NCBI GenBank assembly: GCA_001873945.1 | Contig: MNYI01000210.1 | Coordinates: forward strand, 1 to 8,568 | From: Candidatus Desantisbacteria bacterium CG2_30_40_21 | Lineage (GTDB): Bacteria; UBA9089; CG2-30-40-21 | Length of the DNA stretch: 8,568 nucleotides | Direction: 5' to 3' | In this document: one piece after another, positions 1 to 5,301 of the stretch | How positions within the stretch are numbered: position 1 is the stretch's first letter | How the letters are laid out: every line of letters begins with the position of its first letter | The notes under the pieces: generated by a model | Databases searched by the model: none | The model's input: the letters and a program-made list of their open reading frames with translations, nothing else | What the model was told of the DNA's origin: nothing | Program-made: the position numbers and the translations under genes

Positions 1-70
1 TATTCGCAACAGGCAATTACTCAGGTAAAGGAATTTACCACTCAAGACACAAAGAAACAAAGGTTCACAG

Positions 71-214
71 TAACTACTTGTAGCTATATTGGACAGAAAA
101 AACTACGAAATACGCGAAAAACAGCGAAAATTAATAATCAGAAGGAATTTGTGGATCAGAATTTTTCGCGTTTTTTGCGTTTTTCGTAGTTATCTCTTGA
201 TAGCTGAGTAGTTA
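71..214. repeat. Large imperfect palindrome (possible MITE-like repeat)
   Basis: Outer arms TAACTACT (71-78) and AGTAGTTA (207-214) are exact reverse complements, with a further AGCTA/TAGCT pair at 82-86 and 201-205. Inner arms at 101-132 and 160-191 (both begin AACTACGAAA when read inward from their outer ends) pair with only a few mismatches and a small gap. The spacer is AT-rich and non-coding. A smaller hairpin, GGTAAA-GGAA-TTTACC, lies at 24-39. I cannot see a target-site duplication, so calling it mobile is inference. It fills most of the non-coding stretch 1-250. No other gene is visible there. Confidence 0.6.
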
Positions 215-250
215 CCCCAAAATAATATATTATACGAGGAGACGAGATAA

Positions 251-457
251 ATGTATAAATTGCCACAACTCGACAAAAAAGTGTTATCAGTTGATTCTCT
301 TGATAATGCAGACGACGAAAAAACCTTTTGGCTTACAAAAAATGCTCAGGAACGCATATCGGCGATAGAGTTAAATCGGAGGATGATATATGGACAAAAT
401 AATACTACATCCAGACTTCAGAGATTTCTTGAAACTTCTGAACTCACAAAATGTTAA
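251..457 (+). CDS. Small protein upstream of a nucleotidyltransferase, possible antitoxin-like partner
   Basis: A 68-residue soluble protein with no signal peptide or membrane segment. A GAGGAG ribosome binding site (235-240) precedes the ATG. The middle part (WLTKNAQERISAIELNRR, then YG..NTTSRLQRFLE) is a charged helical pattern. I recognise it from short proteins commonly encoded just before nucleotidyltransferase genes, where it usually reads W..k.p.eRl.a.E..R...yG......RLqr.lE. Its 3' end overlaps the next gene by 68 bp in another frame, which implies translational coupling. That arrangement suggests a two-component module, perhaps toxin-antitoxin, but the function of this small family is not established to my knowledge. 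The final residues (SELTKC) look ordinary and the length is usual for the family. Confidence 0.7.
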   Translation: MYKLPQLDKKVLSVDSLDNADDEKTFWLTKNAQERISAIELNRRMIYGQNNTTSRLQRFLETSELTKC

Positions 458-839
458 GTATTTGATGGTCGGCGGATATGCTGTTGGTTATCATGGTTAT
501 CCGCGGGCAACCGGTGATATGGATATCTGGATAGCTGTCGATCCAGACAATGCGCGAAAAATCAAGAAGGTATTCTGTGACTTTGGTATGCCTGCCAATA
601 AGATCACAGAAGAATTGTTTCTGGAAAAAGATAAAATCATTAGAATGGGGAATCCACCTGTATGTATTGAAGTTATCACAGGAGCCTCTGGGGTAGATTT
701 TTCAGAATGCTACTCTCGACGAGAAGTGATTAATATTGAGGAGATACCTATTAACTTTATTTCGATTGATGATCTTAAAAAAAACAAGAAAGCAAGCGGA
801 AGACACAAAGATTTAGCAGACTTAGAACATTTGCTGTAA
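390..839 (+). CDS. DUF6036-like nucleotidyltransferase (MNT superfamily)
   Basis: A 149-residue protein of the nucleotidyltransferase superfamily. The diagnostic stretch is at residues 27-45: a GG at 28-29, AVGYHG at 31-36, R39, T41, then D43 and D45 in a DxD metal-binding arrangement. A third acidic residue may be E93 in the strand VCIEVITG. The C-terminal string GRHKDLADLEHL is the usual ending of this family. The start at 390 is supported by a CGGAGGA ribosome binding site (377-383) six bases upstream, lying inside the preceding small gene. Such proteins transfer nucleoside monophosphates to protein or RNA targets in several toxin-antitoxin or phage-defence systems (AbiEii-like, MenA-like), but the target here is unknown. 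It forms a pair with the small gene it overlaps and is followed by a possible terminator hairpin. Confidence 0.82.
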   Translation: MDKIILHPDFRDFLKLLNSQNVKYLMVGGYAVGYHGYPRATGDMDIWIAVDPDNARKIKKVFCDFGMPANKITEELFLEKDKIIRMGNPPVCIEVITGASGVDFSECYSRREVINIEEIPINFISIDDLKKNKKASGRHKDLADLEHLL

Positions 840-857
840 CCAATTGCTGTATCTGTC

Positions 858-881
858 CCAAAACCAGTTGCGGTTTTTTGG
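858..881 (+). terminator. Possible intrinsic terminator after the nucleotidyltransferase
   Basis: The stem AAAACC/GGTTTT (860-865 with 872-877) has loop AGTTGC and continues into a short T-run, 19 bp after the stop codon of the nucleotidyltransferase. A second perfect stem, TGGTAG/CTACCA (879-884 with 891-896), follows immediately. Both are short, so termination is plausible but not certain. The two hairpins sit inside a wider inverted repeat (853-867 with 930-943) and may simply be parts of a repeat. Confidence 0.4.
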
Positions 882-962
882 TAGATTATACTACCATCAA
901 ATTTGTGGTTTATCTACTGTTTATCTGCTCTGATTTTGGGCAGGCAAACTTTTTTATCAATT

Positions 963-1122
963 TATACTCAAGTGGGGCATAAATTACGATTTTTCGGTGA
1001 GGATTAATCAAGGAGAGCAAGGCGCGCAAGGTGAGCAATAGTGTACTATTGCTCACCTGAACAACGCAGCTATCGTTGATTAAGACCAGCGAAAAACGCA
1101 ATTTATGCCTCACTTGAGTATA
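963..1122. repeat. Family A palindromic repeat, complete copy (160 bp)
   Basis: The termini TATACTCAAG and CTTGAGTATA are perfect inverted repeats, and complementarity continues inward over most of the element (GGCATAAATT near the left end, AATTTATGCC near the right). The centre is a perfect 12-bp stem, GGTGAGCAATAG at 1030-1041 with CTATTGCTCACC at 1046-1057 and loop TGTA. A second copy in the opposite orientation begins at 8482. The element has no coding capacity. Its right end lies only 17 bp before the hdrA start, so the hdrA leader is partly repeat-derived. The AT-rich termini suggest a MITE-like element, but no clear target duplication is visible. Confidence 0.85.
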
Positions 1123-1139
1123 TCAAAGGACTACTAATT

Positions 1140-3119
1140 ATGACAAGAATAGGTGTTTTCATATGCCATTGCGGCTCTAATATTGCGGGTGTAGTTGAGA
1201 TTGAACGAGTGGTTGAGGCTGCTAAGACACTGCCCGGTGTCCAGGTTTCCATGGATTATAAGTATATGTGTTCAGATCCAGGCCAGAATCTTATTATAAA
1301 CACCATAAAAGAGCAGGCATTGACTGGGGTTGTTGTTGGCTCATGTTCGCCACGAATGCATGAGAGGACTTTCAGGGCAACGGTTGAACGAGCTGGATTA
1401 AACCCCTACATGCTTGAAATTGCCAATATTCGTGAGCATGTTTCCTGGGTTCATAGCGATAATAAAGAGGCAGCTACAGATAAAGCCATAAAGCTTATCG
1501 AAATGGCTGTGGCTAAGGCAAGAAGGAATGAACCCATATCAAAGATGTTTGTTCCTATAGAGAAAAGGGCATTGGTTATAGGTGGTGGGATTGCCGGTAT
1601 TCAGGCTGCTCTTGACATAGCTGAGGCTGGCTTTTTGGTCACTCTGGTGGAAAAAGAGCCGTCAATTGGCGGCAGAATGGCACAGTTGGATAAAACCTTC
1701 CCAACCCTTGATTGCTCTGCCTGTATTCTGACCCCCAAGATGGTGGCAGCTAGCCAGAATAAAAATATTACCTTGATGACATATAGCGAGATTGTCCAAG
1801 TACACGGAGTTATAGGTAATTTTGATATAACGATTAAAAAAAAGGCTCGGCTGATAAATGCCTCAAAATGTATTGGCTGTGGAATATGTACGCAAAAATG
1901 CCCCTCAAAAAAGGCGTTATCAGAATTTAATGAGAGATTAGAGGTAAGAAAGGCTATTTACACCCCATTTCCTCAGGCTGTGCCTAACATCCCGGTGATT
2001 GATAAAACTGCCTGTACCTATTTTCAGACAGGAAAATGCAAGGTTTGCGAGAAGGTTTGTCCAGCAGGTGCCATAGATTATTCTCAGGAAGATGAGATTA
2101 TTACTGAAAAATTTGGGGCAATAGTTATAGCTACGGGGTTTGATATTTATGACCATAGCCATTACGGAGAATATGGCTATGGCGAGTTTAAGGATGTGAT
2201 TACCAGCCTGCAATTTGAAAGGCTGATAAATTCCTCAGGTCCTACCGATGGACATGTTAGCCGTCCCTCTGATGGCAAAGACCCGAAAATAATAGTATTC
2301 ATTCAGTGCGTTGGCTCAAGGGATGATTCAAAGTGTAGACCTTATTGCTCAAGGGTTTGCTGCATGTATACTGCCAAACAGGCAATGCTCCTCAGGGATC
2401 ATTATCCGGAGACCCAATCCTTCGTTTTTTATATGGATATCAGGGCAGGTGGAAAGGGATACGAGGAGTTTGTTCAGAAGGCACAAAATGAGTATGGTGT
2501 TATCTATTTAAGAGGCAGGGTGTCAAGGATATACGAAAAGAAGGATAAACTTATTGTCAAGGGTGCTGATACCCTGAGTGGCAGACAGGTGGAGATTGAG
2601 GCAGATTTAGTGGTACTGGCAAATGGATTAGAACCCAAAAAGGATGCCAAAAATCTTGCCCAGCTTTTTCATGTTTCCTATGACCAGTATGGATTTTATA
2701 ATGAATTACATCCAAAATTAGCACCGGTAGAGACCGCAATATCCGGAGTATTTTTAGCCGGAACATGCCAGGGTCCAAAGGATATACCCGATACCGTAGC
2801 CCAAGCATCTGCCTCAGCTGCAAAGGTAATAGGATTGCTTTCAAAAGAGAAAATGGAAGTAGAACCTATGATATCTATTGTTAATCAAATCCTGTGCAGT
2901 GGCTGTGAAACATGCTTTAATGTTTGCCCATACAAGGCAATAGAGATGGAAGATAAAGAGGTTACCAGAGGAAATCTACGGCATGTGGCCAAGGTACTGG
3001 AAAGCGTCTGCAAGGGGTGTGGGGCATGTGTAGGAAGCTGTTATTCAAAGGCAATCGATTTGAAAGGGTTTACAAATAGACAGATGATGGAAGAGATAAA
3101 GGTACTGACTCAAGGATAA
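1140..3119 (+). CDS. hdrA: HdrA-like heterodisulfide reductase subunit A (FAD, multiple 4Fe-4S)
   Basis: A 659-residue cytoplasmic flavo-iron-sulfur protein, close to the usual HdrA length. The N-terminal region (1-140) opens with the HdrA signature GVFICHCGSNIAG and carries C9, C11, C44 and C69. An FAD-binding Rossmann motif GGGIAG lies at 148-153, followed by the conserved LDCSACILTPKM. An inserted ferredoxin part has C244/C247/C250/C254 and C292/C300/C303/C307. The HdrA-typical FIQCVGSRD and CRPYCSRVCC strings follow at 387-408. The C-terminal ferredoxin domain has C586/C589/C592/C596 and C624/C627/C630/C634. Known HdrA proteins split electron pairs at FAD (bifurcation or confurcation) between ferredoxin and a second acceptor. 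AAGGA at 1126-1130 is the likely ribosome binding site. mvhD and an FeS gene follow after an inserted gene pair. No HdrB or HdrC with CCG domains is present here, so the physiological partner is unknown. Confidence 0.93.
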   Translation: MTRIGVFICHCGSNIAGVVEIERVVEAAKTLPGVQVSMDYKYMCSDPGQNLIINTIKEQALTGVVVGSCSPRMHERTFRATVERAGLNPYMLEIANIREHVSWVHSDNKEAATDKAIKLIEMAVAKARRNEPISKMFVPIEKRALVIGGGIAGIQAALDIAEAGFLVTLVEKEPSIGGRMAQLDKTFPTLDCSACILTPKMVAASQNKNITLMTYSEIVQVHGVIGNFDITIKKKARLINASKCIGCGICTQKCPSKKALSEFNERLEVRKAIYTPFPQAVPNIPVIDKTACTYFQTGKCKVCEKVCPAGAIDYSQEDEIITEKFGAIVIATGFDIYDHSHYGEYGYGEFKDVITSLQFERLINSSGPTDGHVSRPSDGKDPKIIVFIQCVGSRDDSKCRPYCSRVCCMYTAKQAMLLRDHYPETQSFVFYMDIRAGGKGYEEFVQKAQNEYGVIYLRGRVSRIYEKKDKLIVKGADTLSGRQVEIEADLVVLANGLEPKKDAKNLAQLFHVSYDQYGFYNELHPKLAPVETAISGVFLAGTCQGPKDIPDTVAQASASAAKVIGLLSKEKMEVEPMISIVNQILCSGCETCFNVCPYKAIEMEDKEVTRGNLRHVAKVLESVCKGCGACVGSCYSKAIDLKGFTNRQMMEEIKVLTQG

Positions 3120-3150
3120 TTGAGATGTTTATTGAAGAAACACCACATAA

Positions 3151-3237
3151 CAAACGATTGAACCTGATTCACTGGACAAGCTTGCTCACAAGTTAATCGA
3201 TAGTAGGGTATCAGAGATTTTTGGAGACAAAAGATGA
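3151..3237 (+). other. Possible gene remnant ending in ATGA overlap with the MNT gene
   Basis: Between hdrA and the MNT gene one frame stays open for 28 codons (ending LIDSRVSEIFGDKR) and terminates in the TGA of an ATGA overlap with the MNT start codon. It has no ATG, GTG or TTG start, and an in-frame TAA lies immediately upstream. The composition reads like protein, so this may be the tail of a lost gene that was once coupled to the MNT gene. Chance is a real alternative for so short a frame. The rest of 3120-3233 holds nothing recognisable. Confidence 0.2.
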
Positions 3238-3566
3238 TAAGGGATAGAAAGATTAAAGGAATAATCTCAATGACAGTAGAAAAGATAAAAAAGGAATATC
3301 AGCCAGAAAAGATTATTCTATTTGGCTCTTATGCTTATGGTGAACCTTCTCCTGATAGTGATTTAGACCTATTTATCATTAAGCAGACAGATAAAGAGAG
3401 AAGGGAGCGTTTTGTGGAGGTCAAAAGATTGGTTTATGACCCAAAGAGAAAGGTTGCCGTTTCTCCACTCGTCTATACACCAAAAGAAGTAAAAGATAGG
3501 CTTTCTTTGGGTGATGATTTTGTAAATGAGATATTAGAAAAAGGGGTTGTGCTTTATGCCAGATAG
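3234..3566 (+). CDS. MNT-domain nucleotidyltransferase, putative antitoxin of HEPN/MNT pair
   Basis: A 110-residue minimal nucleotidyltransferase. The hallmark GSYAYG (31-36), followed by SDLDLF with D43 and D45, gives the GSx10DxD catalytic signature. The string TPKEVKDRLSLGDDF and the ending EKGVVLYAR are typical of the subgroup paired with HEPN proteins. In relatives an aspartate usually sits in the strand before the TP motif. Here that strand reads VSPLVYTP, so the third carboxylate may be missing. GGAG at 3223-3226 precedes the ATG. The downstream HEPN gene overlaps by 11 bp. In characterised MntA-HepT pairs the MNT protein AMPylates and silences the HEPN RNase. Whether this one does so is inference. 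The pair sits between hdrA and mvhD on the same strand and would be co-transcribed with them. Confidence 0.85.
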   Translation: MIRDRKIKGIISMTVEKIKKEYQPEKIILFGSYAYGEPSPDSDLDLFIIKQTDKERRERFVEVKRLVYDPKRKVAVSPLVYTPKEVKDRLSLGDDFVNEILEKGVVLYAR

Positions 3567-3945
3567 AGGTAGGATTGCTAAGGAATGGTTTGATAGGGCA
3601 GAACATGATATTGATGGTGCAGAAATTCTCTTTGAAAGTGAACATTATACAGATACCATTGCTGTTCTTATTCATCAGGCAGCAGAGAAATACTTAAAGG
3701 GTTTTCTGCTCTTTAATGGTTGGCGACTTAAGAAGACCCATGATTTGGAAGAATTAATTATAGAGGCAATGGCTTTTTTCCCTGATTTTGAATACTATCT
3801 TGATTTTGCCAGAAAGACTACTGCCTATTATGTTGAAGAGCGTTATCCACCAGGGCCGACAATAGAATATCCCAGAAAAGAGATAAAAGAGTCTTTAGAT
3901 ATAGCAAATGAGATGATTAATAAAATCAAGGAAGTGATAAAATAA
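3556..3945 (+). CDS. HEPN domain protein, putative RNase toxin of HEPN/MNT pair
   Basis: A 129-residue all-helical protein from the ATG at 3556. A TTG three codons earlier is a weaker alternative start. The features are those of the HEPN family PF05168: KEWFDRAEHDIDGAEIL near residues 9-25, HQAAEKYLKGFLL at 40-52, and KKTHDLEEL at 59-67. An R-x4-H string (RLKKTH, 57-62) resembles the HEPN RNase motif, though its position and lack of a following tyrosine differ from HepT. The residue that MntA modifies in HepT is therefore not evident. The gene overlaps the MNT gene by 11 bp, which means tight coupling, and ends only 3 bp before mvhD. The likely role is a toxin or nucleotide-responsive RNase kept in check by the MNT partner. 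A non-toxic accessory role is also possible. Confidence 0.85.
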   Translation: MPDRGRIAKEWFDRAEHDIDGAEILFESEHYTDTIAVLIHQAAEKYLKGFLLFNGWRLKKTHDLEELIIEAMAFFPDFEYYLDFARKTTAYYVEERYPPGPTIEYPRKEIKESLDIANEMINKIKEVIK

Positions 3946-3948
3946 AAA

Positions 3949-4353
3949 ATGTCAAAATGTACTGAAGTTAATATCATAGGTTTTTTATGCAACTGGTGCA
4001 GTTATGCTGGTGCAGATTTTACAGGCTTAAGTCGGATTATCTATCCTGCAAACATCAAGATTATTCGAATGCCATGTACGGGCAGAATGGATCCGATGCT
4101 CATTATTGAGGCATTCCATAATGGGGCTGATGGTGTTCTGGTTTCAGGGTGCCATCCAGGGGATTGCCACTATACAGAGGGTAATTATTATTGGCGAAGG
4201 CGGTATGCCAGCTTAAAGAGCTTATTAGAATTTTTTGGAATAGACAAAAGAAGGTTTCATGCCAGTTGGGTCTCTGCCTCTGAGGGGAAAAAGTTTGCTG
4301 AGGTGGTTAAAAAGGTTGTAGCTGAGGTAGGAGATTGGAAGGAAGATGAATAA
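3949..4353 (+). CDS. mvhD: MvhD-like hydrogenase iron-sulfur subunit (2Fe-2S electron carrier)
   Basis: A 134-residue cytoplasmic protein matching the MvhD/FlpD family over its whole length. The family cysteines are C14 and C17 in FLCNWCSYAGAD, C43 in RMPCTGRMDP, and C68 and C73 in SGCHPGDCHY. In methanogens MvhD carries a 2Fe-2S cluster and passes electrons from a hydrogenase or formate dehydrogenase to HdrA. In acetogens a related subunit links HdrA to other modules such as MetVF. No strong ribosome binding site sits at the usual distance (the nearest is AAGGAAG about 13 bp up). Translation may therefore depend on coupling to the HEPN gene that ends 3 bp before it, an odd dependency for a metabolic gene. 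The 3' end overlaps the next gene by 8 bp. Confidence 0.93.
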   Translation: MSKCTEVNIIGFLCNWCSYAGADFTGLSRIIYPANIKIIRMPCTGRMDPMLIIEAFHNGADGVLVSGCHPGDCHYTEGNYYWRRRYASLKSLLEFFGIDKRRFHASWVSASEGKKFAEVVKKVVAEVGDWKEDE

Positions 4354-5161
4354 AGAATTACAGGAAATAGCAAGAAATTTATTAACCGAGAAAACCGTTG
4401 ATGTAATTATTGGATATGAAAAGGGTTATGATGACCTTCACGGGAGACCTGTGTTTATAGACAGTCCTGAAGATGTGGATAAACTCATCATCAATAAGTA
4501 TTGTACAAATAATCTTGCTGTTTATTTGCCAATACATAGGAAGATTAAAATAGGAATTGTGGCTAAGGTTTGCGATCTCAAATCTATCCGTGAGCTAATC
4601 AAGGAGCATCAGATACCAAAGGAGAATGTTGTTATAATTGACATTGTTTGTGAAGGGGTGGTAAGGAAGGGGGATATTGAGCAGATAGATGAGAGGTGTG
4701 TTGGTTGTGATGATAAATATCAAGGCACAAAGGCACAAAGGCACAAAGGCACAAAGGCTGTAGAGGATTTTGAGAAACTCTCATCCAAAGAAAAGGGAAA
4801 CTTCTGGGATAGAGAATTTGAGAGATGCCTTCGGTGTTATGCCTGTCGACAGGCTTGTCCGGTTTGCTATTGTCCGGATTGCTTTGCCCAGAGGAATATG
4901 CCGGAGTATCTAAACGCTAAGGTATCAACAGAAGAGAATAAAAAATTTCAAATGGTCAGGATGCAGCATGTATTTGGAAGGTGTACGGATTGCAGAGCAT
5001 GTGAAAATGCCTGTCCGGTGGGTATTCCGTTAAGCCTTATCACTATGAAGATAGCAAAAGATGCTTTTGAGTTGTTTGGATATGTAAGCGGTATTGATGA
5101 AGAAACCAGACCACCACTTTCTTCGTTTTTGAAGGATGAGGTATTGGAGGAGATAATGTGA
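4346..5161 (+). CDS. FrhB-like / 4Fe-4S dicluster electron-transfer protein
   Basis: A 271-residue soluble protein. The N-terminal half (1-120) resembles the FrhB/FdhB-type fold: VIIGYEKGYDDLHGRPVF, then KIKIGIVAKVCDLKSIRELI.E.QI, then VCEGVV. C118 and C121 follow. The C-terminal half has two 4Fe-4S motifs, C161/C164/C167/C171 in CLRCYACRQACP (with extra C174, C176, C179) and C213/C216/C219/C223 in CTDCRACENACP. Proteins of this type are often encoded after hdrA and mvhD in bacteria, where they probably deliver electrons to or from the Hdr complex. The exact partner and any FAD content are unknown. An 8-bp tandem repeat encodes residues 126-138, in the linker between the halves. It overlaps mvhD by 8 bp and ends the plus-strand cluster. 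Confidence 0.8.
   Translation: MNKELQEIARNLLTEKTVDVIIGYEKGYDDLHGRPVFIDSPEDVDKLIINKYCTNNLAVYLPIHRKIKIGIVAKVCDLKSIRELIKEHQIPKENVVIIDIVCEGVVRKGDIEQIDERCVGCDDKYQGTKAQRHKGTKAVEDFEKLSSKEKGNFWDREFERCLRCYACRQACPVCYCPDCFAQRNMPEYLNAKVSTEENKKFQMVRMQHVFGRCTDCRACENACPVGIPLSLITMKIAKDAFELFGYVSGIDEETRPPLSSFLKDEVLEEIM
4722..4758 (+). repeat. 8-bp tandem repeat (AAGGCACA) inside the FeS gene
   Basis: Four perfect AAGGCACA units (4722-4753) plus a five-base partial unit. Translated, they give a short basic, glutamine- and threonine-rich insert (QGTKAQRHKGTKA) that looks foreign to the iron-sulfur protein around it. Because the unit is not a multiple of three, gain or loss of one or two units would shift the frame before both 4Fe-4S motifs. 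A loosely similar string (GACACAAAGAAACAAAGG) occurs at 46-63, which suggests the motif is scattered in this genome. Confidence 0.9.
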
Positions 5162-5170
5162 GGTAATCAT

Positions 5171-5264
5171 GCAAGGCACGAGTCGTAAGGCATAGTAGAC
5201 TATACCTTACGACTCATAATGCCATTGCCAAACAAAACGGCATCACGGATGCCTTGCTCCAAAC
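5171..5264. repeat. Family B structured repeat, copy 1, between convergent genes
   Basis: It begins GCAAGGCA and ends with TGCCTTGC close to its right edge (inverted repeat). Internally it has a 16-bp stem with one mismatch (5180-5195 with 5200-5215, loop TAGA) and a small hairpin GGCATC-ACG-GATGCC. The last 40 bases (5225-5264) are identical to 8070-8109 in copy 2. It lies between the converging FeS gene and acsB, so its strong hairpin could also act as a two-way terminator or 3'-end stabiliser (inference). GAGGTAA (5160-5166) and TTACCTC (5284-5290) flank it as an outer inverted pair. Confidence 0.85.
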
Positions 5265-5301
5265 TCTGTAACCTACAGTCTATTTACCTCAAGTAATTCC
5301 A

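Noticed and set aside
910..1113. Minus-strand open frame of 67 codons before hdrA
   Set aside because: Most of it reads through the palindromic family A repeat, and the same peptide start would arise from the other repeat copy. No ribosome binding site or family resemblance.
1140..3119. Possible selenocysteine form of HdrA
   Set aside because: The frame has no internal TGA, and all expected cluster positions are ordinary cysteine codons.
4722..4758. CRISPR-like short repeats
   Set aside because: Units are 8 bp and directly adjacent with no spacers, so this is a simple tandem repeat.
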